This document shows, piece after piece, positions 10,892 to 21,492 of a stretch of 64,000 bases of DNA; position 1 is the first letter of the stretch; each line of letters begins with the position of its first letter. Position numbers and translations under genes: made by a program. Origin of the DNA: Aurifilum marmelostoma. Lineage: Eukaryota > Ascomycota > Sordariomycetes > Diaporthales > Cryphonectriaceae. The stretch is taken from the NCBI GenBank assembly GCA_027559495.1, contig JAMXSV010000008.1, positions 930,001 through 994,000 on the forward strand, given 5' to 3'. Below the pieces are notes generated by a model that saw only the letters and a program-made list of their open reading frames with translations, did not search any database and was not told where the DNA came from.

Positions 10892-13522
10892 TCAGGTAGC
10901 CGGTTCAAACGGCATGGCATACCCATCCCAGAGGATCCCAAACATAAGATCATTCCCTGGCAGAAAATCAGACATTGAAATTGCGCTGAGCGAGTCACTC
11001 CCACTCCATAATTCAGCCTCGCCCGTAGTAAAATCGTCAAGATCAAAGTCTGGTGTCGGGATCTGAGTAGCGCCCATAACGCCTACTGCCTCATGACTAT
11101 GCGCCCGACTCTGGTTGTTTCTCGGGTAAGGGAGAGGTTGCGACGCTCCTCCTCGCTGGCCCATGTTTTGGTCTCGTCTTGTGTCCGACGACGCATCGAA
11201 GGATAGGATCTGCTCGACGTAAGGAGCCCTCGACTCTGCGCGCTCTCGCCGCAACTGTCGTCTATACTTGTCTATGGCGTCCGAAAATGCCGATAGTATC
11301 CTGTAGTACTGGTCGGCTTGTGGGCTGAGACGACCTAACACGGACAAGACGTGTCGTGAGCTGCAAAATGCGTCTCGGGCATCGGTGTCGGAGTCGTCTG
11401 CGAGAAGAGCGAAACCCAAGACCAGGCCCGCAGCAAATACCCATGCTAGCAATGCATTGTCAACATAATGATCCGTCTAGCCCAAAGATGTGCCATTACT
11501 CTGGGGTCTCCGACAGGGTCCGAGTCATCAAGGCAAGGTAAAACGGCCACAAACCTTTGATAATGCACATGTTACCCAGAAAGACGCCAGCGTCGACTGC
11601 CTCTTGACACATCTGAGCCATCAGGGTGGCTGCCCCGATACAGGCACGGGAGAGCTCGACCACAGTCTCTGCTGAGCTGATCGGCGACAGATTGGCAGTG
11701 TGATGCGGTTTCTCATTGCAACGGGAGGGTTTCCCTCGCAGTCGGGGCATGATATGTTGTATGAGAAATTGCCTCGAGGCGCAGATGATTCCAAAATAGT
11801 AGGAACCTGCTGTGTGGATATTGGCAATCATCTTCTCTCGGTAGGTTGAACCCTCCTGCTCAGGTGCAGTGCCTGTATTTCCTGGGCGCTGGCGGAGTGC
11901 GACGGGCAGCATCTGGCTCCATTCTCGGAGGAGCTGCAGGTAATGCTCGGCCGAGGAAGTCTTCAGGGCACCCTCGTCGGCGAACTCACCAACCACTGTC
12001 TCGAGGATCGAACAAGACTCATACGTTGCCCTGAGGGCTAGTGATCGGTGGCTGCTTACGTGCAGGTCATGATCGACGTCTCCAGAAGTGATGTCGGCAG
12101 ATCTCACCGAGGGAGCGCTGCTTCTTCGCCCGAGGATGGAGGAGCAAACAATATCGAATACTCTGACACTTTTCGCCACTCTTAACCTGTTCAGAGATTT
12201 GATATCAGCATTATTTGAAGACTTCCTTCGCACTTATGCTCATCTGTATGACCTCACAGACCTTGTGTCTTGTTCTTCTTTCGACATGTGCTTGTATTGG
12301 GCCGCAGCATGAAGTCCGAGAATATCGGCGGATTTGGCCGCCACCCCCAGATACATGAAAGCGGAATTCCGACGACAAGCGCCGCACATGTAGAATGCCA
12401 ACAGGATGAAAGCCCGGGCCAGGTCTACTGTTGGGTCTTCCAACATCTTCTCAAACGCCATCTGCCGACCCGCGGCGAAATACCTCGAGGCGCGTTGCAG
12501 CTCTTCTCGAGAGCTTCCCCTGACCTGACACCCGATGGCTATCATGATGTAGAACGAGGCAACAGCTGCCCGGTCCACTGGAGACTTGGTAGGCCTTGAG
12601 GTCTTGGTATTTGACTCCAGGTTCGATGATTCCATGACTTCGGCCAACTCGTCTGAGGAATAAAGATCGAGAAATCCACTTGACTAGATTGTCATTAGCC
12701 GAGAACATTTAATCAATTGTAAGGAGTTTTATAGACAGGAGAAGTAGGACCTACTGCTTCCAGAAAGCAGCGCACTAGATCTTTCTTTTCACTCTCACCC
12801 AGATCATCGTGGAAACTTTCACCACTTGTCTCAGGGTCGGCTAGTTCAAACCAGCTATGGGTGTGCTGGCCATCTGTAAAACCAGATGGCCCGACATAGA
12901 GCTTCAGCGTCTTTTGTAAGAAGCGCAAGAACGAGAGCGCTGCGGTATTTCCGACGAAAACTGACGAGCACCAAATCAGCAAGACGACGCTACAGAGAGG
13001 CATGGCAGATGGTGATAATTAACGAGGCAGGCGGTAGAAAGATGAAAAGCCCAGATGTTCCACGCGCACACGCCTACCTTTGGCACCACTCGAACTCGAT
13101 AGCATCAGTGGCCTCTGTTGTGCTGCTCTTTCAACCGAGTCCCTAGAGGCTGGCACGTCATCCGTCTCACTACTGTACGCATCCTCTTCGGTCGCTCTCA
13201 GGGATTGTGGCGGTTGTGATGATGCCTCAGACCCACTGCCGTTGTACCCAAGCCCAGGTCGCTGCTGCTGTGCGGGACCAGCGAAGGCGGACCTGGAGTC
13301 TGCCAACGCAACGCCGTTCCCAGGAGCAACCGCAGGTGACTTGGGATATCGACTCCTTCTGTTCCTTGCTGTTGGCGTGTACGCGCAAGTGTCCTGGGTC
13401 CCTTTCTTCAGGCACAGTCGGCATGGCTGGTTGGCGTCACATCTCTTCTTGGAAGCCTTACAGGCATCGCAAGCCTTGACCGACCGCTGCCTGTCTTGTG
13501 GTCTGACCTTGGGACGTGGCAT
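10892..13522 (-). CDS. Zn2Cys6 fungal transcription factor (cluster regulator)
   Basis: Five exons (complement of 13078-13522, 12755-12960, 12262-12683, 11555-12186, 10892-11445) join in frame to 752 aa. The N-terminal binuclear zinc cluster has Cys18, 21, 28, 34, 37 and 46 (C-x2-C-x6-C-x5-C-x2-C-x8-C), preceded by basic residues. A Ser/Gln-rich linker follows, then the fungal transcription-factor middle homology region. That region includes FVGNTAALSFLRFLQ and, across the last intron, MCIIKAWVFAAGLVLGF. The exon 3 acceptor was chosen at 12684 because the more obvious CAG 24 nt downstream breaks the frame. It is divergent from the salicylate-hydroxylase-type gene. Regulation of the surrounding enzymes is likely but inferred from position. 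Confidence 0.88.
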
Positions 13523-14361
13523 GGCTGGAATGCGATGGATTCACTGACGGACTGCCTGACTGCACGGAGTGTGTCGACGATTACACACACAACGGAAGAG
13601 CGGATACGGAGGCAGTCCGGAGCAGGAAAATCCACTTGCGGGCAGAGGAGGGCGGAGGGACCTGAACAAGCTTCCGAATGCAGCGTCTCGTTCGATATCA
13701 TTGGCAGGACAGCTGTGGTCTCCTTGCGGATAGAAAGCAGACCCCCTGTAACTCTTTCTCAAGAAGGCGGATAGTATCTTCAAATAGCAGTCTGGTGAGC
13801 GGCATCCGAAAGTCAAAGGCGCTGCGGCAAGACGATGAGCCGGCGGAAAGGGGAACATTAGCCTCGAGGGGGGAGGGAAGAGATAAGCTCGCCCATTGCC
13901 GACACTAACACGACGTCGGGCGAGTTCCATGTTCATGATACTAATTACTACTTCCTATTTACTACGATACCACTAATGTACCACTTGCTGCCCGTGAGGC
14001 TAGGTGCTTTAGCCGCCACCCTTGAGCGATAGGCAAGAGCTTGTTTTCGTTTCAAGGGCGGATGGAACAGTCTGCTGCCATCGTATCAGGGTTTGAAGAG
14101 CACATCCGAAAGACAAAATTACCGCCTGTGTGTGATGCTCCGACTTGGTCGAATTATGATTCATTTGAGTTCGTTCGAATGGAAGGTAGAATTATGGCTA
14201 TACATTCAATCCCGGATACCTGGAGTAATAAAACACGGGACCGTCAAAACACAGCCAGCAGGTCACGACGTTGATATTGCCATTCTGCCAAAGCTCAAGT
14301 CACTGGTTTGAAGAATCCTATCAATTACAATTATAGAAATTTCTCTTTTAGAGTGGGCAGC
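13523..14361. promoter_or_regulatory. Divergent promoter, regulator and FAD monooxygenase
   Basis: This 839-nt region lies between the divergent regulator and monooxygenase genes. Shared or auto-regulatory control is plausible. The part near the regulator is GC-rich, and the part near the monooxygenase (13930-14340) is AT-richer. No gene was found. Confidence 0.4.
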
Positions 14362-16262
14362 ATGGGATCGCACTCCGACTTCAACAACTCATGGCGAAGA
14401 CTCGATGTGGGCGTTGTTGGCGGCGGAATTGGTGGCATGGCAGTTGCCATTGCCCTCCGCAGAGCTGGTCACATCGTCACAGTTTATGAGCGGAACGACT
14501 TTGTAGGAGAGGTGGGAGCTTCAGTCTCATGGTAAGTCTGCAGATTCTCGACACTCTCTTCTGGACTTACCACTTCAGACGCAATTGCTCTAATTGCGCG
14601 AGACTATGGCATCCTTGGGCTACTGACATCCAGCAAACTCGCCTTCCCTTTCCAAGTGGATAGCCCAGAGCATCCCATGGGATCTACCCTGGTCCGCTTC
14701 TTTTACATGAAGTATAAGGTTGCTCTGCTAACAGTTCGCCAGTGCCGCCAATGGCTCCCGTTGGCTACACGAGTGGAACGTCGATGTCGAGAAGGGCGAC
14801 CCCGTTATCCTCAAGAGTCTGATCAACAGGGACTGGAAAACAGGAGAGCCTCAGACTGTATATAGCCTCGACGACTACAAAAAGCGTTGGGGCTTCGAAT
14901 ACTACATGTTTCACCGCCAGTACATGCACGCAATGTTGAAAGATACCGCGCTGCAGGAGGAAGGAGAGGGAGAGCCTGTGCAACTCTGTGTGAACCACAA
15001 GGCGAGTGACCAGGTACTACACTGGAAATCTCACCACAAGCTTATTGACCAAAATCATCAGTGTGAGAAGATTGACCTCGAGGCCGGCACCATCACCTTT
15101 GCCAACGGTCACACAGCCCAGCACGACCTCATCATCGGCGCCGACGGGATCGGCTCCGTGGTTCGCAAGCTCATCGGCCTGACGCCCGAGAAAAAGCCCG
15201 CAGACTCCTCCTGCCTGCATGCCAACGTGCGGAGAGAAGATGTCAAGCGCCTGGGTCTTGTCGACTACTCTGCCCACGCGGCCCTGGAGTACTGGGGAGG
15301 CCAGGAGGGCAAGTGGGACAAGATCGTGCTGAGCCCGTGCAACGGCGGAGACCTGTTGTCCTACTATTGCTTCTTTCCGCGCGAGGCAGGCGACTACATC
15401 AGCCAGAGCTGGGGCGGCGAGGACCGTCCTGTCGAGGAGCTCCTGGCTCCTTATCCGGAACTGGACAAGCAGGTGAAGGATCATCTCGCCATTGGTATCG
15501 AGATCCAACCTTGGCGGTTATGGGTGCAGTCAGTTTGAAAGGATTCAGTCCCCTTGACGTTTAAGTTGTGCATGTAAAGGTCTGACTTTGTTTTGCAGCC
15601 AACCATACCCGTACATCGTCAACCGCACAACATGCCTCCTTGGTGATGCAGGCCATCCGGTATGTTTGGCCATGCTTGCTACTACTGTGCCGTGCGAATG
15701 CTGACCGACTCATCTATTGTTTCTGCCTAGATGTTTCCTCACCAGAGCCAAGGTGCTTGTATGGCTATCGAGGATGCTGCAGCCCTGGGGATACTGTTCA
15801 GCAAGCCGTACTTCAGCGGCAATGTTGTTGAGACGCTCCAGGTCTACCAAGAAGTGCGGTTGCCCCGAGCCACCAAAGTACAGGCAGCAGCAGCAAAGGC
15901 TGCTTACAATATCAACGAGCGGATCGGTAAGCCACCGTTTTCCCCATGGCTATCTCCTGTATCTGGTGCTTCAATTGGCTAATCATATGTCTCAGGCTTC
16001 TCAAGCAACACCAACTTCAGAGGCTACAGGGTTGAAGACGAAACCAAGAAGCTGACGATCGAGGAGATGAATGCGTGCGTGCAACTTCATAACCCCAATT
16101 TCTGCGACGTAATCTGCTGATATTCCAATCCGTAGCTACGATATGTACAAGGATATCGAGGAGAGACTGGCAGGGCAGAGGAACCTGCCCTTTACGGACA
16201 ACTACATCAAGGGCCTCCCAGTGGGCTTGCAGATGTCCAACGGCGTGATAGTGGGGAGCTAG
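14362..16262 (+). CDS. FAD-dependent monooxygenase, salicylate hydroxylase type
   Basis: Seven exons (14362-14531, 14743-15013, 15062-15528, 15599-15659, 15731-15926, 15996-16074, 16136-16262) give 456 aa. All three group A flavin monooxygenase signatures are present: GxGxxG as VVGGGIGGMAVAIALRRAG (residues 18-36), the DG motif as LIIGADGIGSVVR, and the GD motif as LLGDAGHPMFPHQSQGA, which is rebuilt across an intron. These enzymes use NAD(P)H and O2 to hydroxylate aromatic rings, sometimes with decarboxylation. The product could feed the intradiol dioxygenase at 253. The 48-nt segment 15014-15061 is in frame and may be retained, which would give 472 aa. Donor GTCAGT at 15529 was chosen because it restores RLWVHQPYPYI. 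Confidence 0.88.
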
Positions 16263-16763
16263 GTCTTGTTCTAGTTTTACTGTACGATTTTGGAATTTTC
16301 TCCGGAATGTCTAATGGCAAGCTGGCCAGGTATTAATATACAAAGTGCTAAATGTTGTCTGGTGTTCTAGTGGCTTGTTTCAAGCAAGGATCATTTTTCA
16401 ATTGATTAATATTGGCCCCGAGAGTGGTTGTTGCGATGCTCAGGGCTGCGTCGATCATCGAAGCTTCTACGAAACTAGGTAATAGATTCCGATACAGTGT
16501 GGCAGCAACGAATCTGCAGGTCGAGTGCTTCAGAAGACAGCCCTCGTGGTGTCTGGGCATCCCGCTGCCCGAGTTGCAAGGCTGGCGGAATTCCGCAGCG
16601 GGGCTGACAAAGGCGCGGGATTCCACATCGTCCTGAAACCTATTAGAACGGCTTGCATGTATTTACGCCATCTTCAGAATTCTTGTGTGAAACAACTTTT
16701 CAGAGGAAGCCGAATTTAGATATCGGACTAGTCTCTCTTCCAAGCTGTGCTGAGTACCGCTAT
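16263..16763. other. Intergenic region between tandem cluster genes
   Basis: About 500 nt lie between the FAD monooxygenase stop and the NmrA-like start. This is expected to contain the NmrA-like promoter. No coding region is supported. Confidence 0.4.
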
Positions 16764-17869
16764 ATGTCATCGGTGAGCATGACGACTATTCACAAAGTCG
16801 CCATAATAGGCGTAAGTGCTTCAAAGATGTAACCCCTTCAAGGACACAGCTGAAAATCCACACAGGCATCAGGCAACTTTGGTGCCCCCATCACCGCCGC
16901 ACTCCTGAAAGCCAACTTCGACCTGACGATCCTCTCGCGCACCGATTCCACCTCCACCTTCCCACCAGACATCCCCGTGCACAAGATCGCATACACCCTC
17001 GAGGCCCTCACCGCAGCCCTGAACGGCCAAGATGCTGTAGTGAACGTCATAGGGCCCGGCGGCACGGAAGTGAAGAACATCATCACCGATGCCGCCGAGG
17101 CCGCGGGTGTGAAGCGGCTGATTCTCAATGACTTTGGCTGGGGACTGAGTATCCGAGGGCTGCCTGAGTTCCGAGACGTGCATAGCACGCGTGTGGCCTC
17201 GTGGGAGCACGCGATGAAGAAGAGCGCTGAGAACGGGTCGTTTACGTGGACGGGCATCAGTATTGGGAATCCCGTGGACTGGGTACGTTGCTCATAGCAA
17301 TCCTGACTTGTTTCTTTTTTTTTTTTTTTTTTTTTTTTTTTGCCTGCTTGTCCTTCAGTGATAATGAATATTCAATATTGACTGATGTTCTAACTCATCA
17401 GGCGATGGCAAAATTCCCTACTATGGGCTTTGACATCAAGAACTCCTCAGCAATCATCTACGACCAGGGCGAGGAGCGCTTCACGGGCACAACACTGCAA
17501 GGAATCGGCCAGAGCGTCGTGGGCGTCCTGCAGCGCCCGGACGCGACGGCCAACAGGTTCGTCAGGGTCATGTCCCTCGTGACCTGCCAGAACGAGCTCC
17601 TGCAGGCTCTCGAGGCAGCTACAGGCAGGAAATGGGCCGTCGAGCGGTCGACGACTGGATCCCTGATGGAGCGCGGCCGTGCGAGGCATCGCGATGGGGA
17701 CCGCGGGTGGGTGCTGGATCTGGTCGTCGCGCAGCTGCTGGATGAGGGCCAGGCGCGGTGCCTCGTTGCGCCCTCGAGGGAGGAGGCCGACTCGGATCTG
17801 CTGGGTGTGGAAGCGGAGAGCGCGGCGCAGGTGGTTTCCAAGGCTCTTGGATACTGTGGCATTGTCTAG
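16764..17869 (+). CDS. NmrA-like / isoflavone-reductase-like NAD(P)-binding protein
   Basis: Three exons (16764-16811, 16866-17282, 17402-17869) give 310 aa; a second in-frame ATG at 16779 is an equally good start. The NmrA/isoflavone reductase Rossmann motif is rebuilt across the first intron as IIGASGNFGAP (about residues 14-24). Next come AVVNVIGPGGTEVKNIITDAA and KRLILNDFGWG, typical of this atypical-SDR family, which lacks the Tyr-x3-Lys pair. Members are either reductases of phenolic compounds or redox-sensing regulators. The second intron holds a T tract of about 27 nt. It is the last gene of the aromatic cluster in this direction; a gene-poor stretch follows. Confidence 0.88.
17315..17341 (+). 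repeat. T homopolymer in an intron
   Basis: A T tract of about 27 nt, interrupted once by a C, lies in the second intron of the NmrA-like gene. It is far from the 3' splice site, so it is unlikely to be the functional polypyrimidine tract. Confidence 0.85.
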
Positions 17870-20800
17870 CAAGAGTTGAGGTAATCATTCGTTTATTTAT
17901 TGTAGGTCCATGCAGCACAACTTCACCTCTGCGCGCGCCATCTGCATTCAGGCTCAGGCAATCTGACTTGTGGAGAAAGCGAGACGTGATGAACCGGTGT
18001 TCAAATCGAACAAAAAACTCTAATCCCAACGAGCACCTGACACGGGAGAAACCTCAGAGCCCTTGCTTGGTTGTAGATCACGAGGGAAGGGTGAATACGG
18101 GGCTGCCATCAATATGTTTCAGAAGGACGTCACAAATTCTCGACGTCAAAGGTCTCGCAATGACGGCCTGAAGTCATCACCTCGGAGTTCAGACTAGATC
18201 TCGTTGCTCAGGGTGATTTTGCGTCTACAGGTGGACATTGGCTGCCTCCAAGGGATGTTATGTGTATTTTACAGAGGAGGAGAGAAACTCTAAATTGGCT
18301 TGCCGAGTCCGCGATATGAGCCCTGATGATAACACCACAAAGCTCCTGGCTGCTCGAGGACCGTCGCTTGCCGTCGGTTCCGAAACCCACTTCAAAACTG
18401 CAAATGACTCTTAACTCTCCGGAACTGTGTTGTGCAGGCAACTCGGTAATTATCACATCGGACGATCGAGAACTTGAGAATTGAATCCACCTCTGCTCAA
18501 GAGGAACGTGTTGACGGGGGTGGTCTCCGCCATAAAGTATCCACGGCAATGTACAGTACCACAGATTTGGTCGCCCATTGCTATGGTAGAGTAGCAACGA
18601 CAGACGATTAGAGCTAGAGACCTGGACGCAGACCTGCGGGCGAACCCAACAGAGAGATGAGGGGGAGGGGGAGAGAGAGAGATTCATTTGTGCACTGCCC
18701 TCTTTTCTCACTCCGTGGCCATGCCCCCCCCCTCCTTAATAAGTCTGTTCTCTGATGCGCATGAGAAACGGAACCACTTTTTCTTCTTCTTCTTTTCTCT
18801 ACCATCCCAGCCAACGTGGGACATCCGAGCCAGGGCGCTCGCTACCCTTGAGTGACATTGAACCCTCCTCCCTGCACTGTATGTATTTTGCACTCTCAAT
18901 TAGACCGTCTGAAACAGCGGCCCAATCTCGATGCAGTAAGATGGGTTTGTGTGCTGGTGCGCATGAATTTGAACTCTACCCGATTGACACACTGGAGGTG
19001 GGAGTGGGGCCTTGGACGGAAAAGAAACTGTGGTCTCTACTCTCCTCTCGCACACACACACGCTCTCTCTCTGCTGGGGATTGTGTTGCGAGCGAGGCAT
19101 AAGAAGACGGAATTAAAGATGTGGAAGGAGGGTACTCGGCTAGGAAAGGTGGACCTAAGAGCATGGCTGACGGAAAATAAAACCAATCTATGGGATGATG
19201 CACGGATCGAATAGGTGTCCCCCCCCCTTTTCTTTGGCGCTCTTTTCCTTCCCCTCTCCCCGCTCGCCTGTCTCTGGAGGCAACCACTGCCGGGAATCTG
19301 AACCTCTTGGTAGTCTGCCGAATCAGGTCCCTAACCAGGTCCTCTGAACGTCTGAGGTGGGCGCAGTGAGCGAATCCCTTGAACCAAGTCTGCAGTCAAC
19401 CTCAGGACCCGTGAAGCTATCATCTCGACCAGCATTTAACATATGCGATTTCATGATACTCTGATGTCGAATTGGTAATTCTTCAGAGCACATCAACTCC
19501 AGAATATGCCAGCCGGTGGGGGCCTCCCAAGCGTATACTGCCCAAGGAAGATACCGAGAGAATTGGTTGCTGCAAAAGTGGACCTCTCGGAATATTTGCT
19601 AAAGATAAACCCACCAGCGGGCGACTCATCACCCTGCCATCGAGCCACCCTGACCGTTGAAGCTCAAAAATGCATTCTTTGCCGTAGGCATAAAGAGTGG
19701 GAAAATCTAGATGTTTTGGCATTTCCCTTGATATGTTAGCCTCAAGACTGGGAAGACGGCTTTGAAAAGAAAGAAAGAAAAAAAAAAAGAAACCTGCGCC
19801 GTGTGTCCTACTCGACATTCATCATCTCATCATAAAATATCCAGCTTCAAGCAAATCAATCAATCCCTTGAGCAAATCAGTTCGAAACGAGCAAAAGGTT
19901 CACGGATCTGCACGGTCTCGAACTCATTCATCAACACACCCAGTGCCGAGTCCAGGTCCTGCGCGCATCTTGTTCCTCCTCGTCCCCACTTGAACCATTT
20001 CATGATACAGGCTATAGTAGTAGTACTCGTTCGAAACAAAGATCCGCCCGCAACGCTCACAGACCCTGAACGAACAGCCCGTCGACTGGGACGTCAGGGC
20101 TCCTGGTTTGCCATTATCTCGCCCTCGCCTGTCCTTGATCGCAACAATAATGACGGAGGACGATTACGGATAAGAGACGGACGGTAATCTCATGCCTATG
20201 ACTTGCTGATCCCTCACTTTCTGTCTTGCTCTCTCTCTCTCTTCTTCAGAATCGGAAATAATTAATCATGTATAAGCAACCGTACCTGGGCCCTCGTCCA
20301 GCCAGGCTCTGGTATGCCTATGCCTGATAGAAAAGAAAGGGGGGATCCATTACCACAACGATACTCGCTAGCGTGCAAGGCAAGGGGGGTCTGCTGCCGA
20401 GTGGGTGTGTCGCGCCAGGCCAAGGCAGGGGGAGGGGGGGGAGGGGACCGGGCTGGAAGGCTGGACCCTACCCAAGTACTTACCAAACCTATCCATCCCA
20501 ACTCTGTCCGTGTAAGTCTCCCATAGCAAGTAGTCAGTGATGAGCACAGTGAAGTACTTTATGTACAGACGTACTATGTATTATTACTCGTATACTCACT
20601 ATAGACCAGGCAGGCCCAGCCCAGACAATGCGGAACCCCTCCAGCCCAAGGTTAAAAAAGAAGACATGTTGTTAGCGAACCGCATTGGCATGGGTCATTC
20701 CCTCCCACCACCATCACCACCACGCAAGGGGAGACCCTAAAGCTACCGTAGTAATCATATTCCCATGTCACCATCGTGGGTGTGAGTGATTCCCAAGAGA

Positions 20801-21492
20801 GGGGGGAGAAACCAGGGGACTAGAACTGTTTTACCCTGCCGTCTCCTTCTTCCCTGCCACACGTTTTGTTTCTTTCCTTTTTTTTTTCTCTCTTCTTTCT
20901 TCTTCGTCTGGTTTGTCGATCCATCCAAAGCTCTTTTCTCCTTCACCACTTATACACTTTCTCCTTCTCCTTCTCCTCTCTGGTAGCCCCGTTTCATTCG
21001 CTTTCCCACACCCGGCCGCCCCTCAGTCGCGTCACCAATATTATTATTGCCGACTTTGTTTTTCCTTTCCATACTTTATACATACCAATCTTTCCTCTGT
21101 CCCTCCACCCGATCCCTATACTTATCTGGCCTTATCGGACCTCCTGATACTATTAATCCGTCGTGGTATGCCTCTCTCACGCAGGTGAGCAGTAGGACAA
21201 CACGACGCGTCGGGAGATGGAAAGCCGCTCCAGGCAGCCCAGCGAGAAACCATCCCTCTCGTTGTTGAGACAACAAGGTCGAAGTAATGGCGCGAGTCCC
21301 ACAATCAGGAGGTATGTGATATAGATGGCCCTCTCTGCTCCCAGATGATCTTCCTTCCAACCCCCCCCCCGTTCCGCGCCTCAACACCGCCGGCTGACAT
21401 TACGGGGTTGATTGGCTGTGTTCCAGGGTCGAGCAGCCCCCCCTCCCCCTCGGTGACATCAACCCAGGCACCGCCCCCCGTCCCTCTACTCC
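17870..21492. other. Gene-poor region of 3.6 kb upstream of the DUF6536-type gene
   Basis: No convincing coding exon was found on either strand. Open frames here are short and lack recognisable motifs. Strong pyrimidine tracts at about 20810-21000 and 21055-21120 suggest a core promoter and long 5' leader for the membrane protein gene at 21493. An ATG at 21287 opens a short upstream frame that cannot be spliced in frame to the main protein. G/C homopolymer runs are frequent. Confidence 0.45.

Noticed and set aside
253..17869. Secondary-metabolite cluster with a PKS, NRPS or terpene synthase
   Set aside because: No core synthase motif (KS, A or terpene cyclase) is present; the genes point to aromatic processing instead.
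21287..21312. Upstream first exon for the DUF6536-type gene
   Set aside because: The only splice join (acceptor at about 21425) leads to a stop at 21540-21542, and the main frame has a TGA before 21493.
17870..21492. Search for a missed gene in the 3.6-kb gap
   Set aside because: Frames are short, without motifs or consistent splice sites on either strand.
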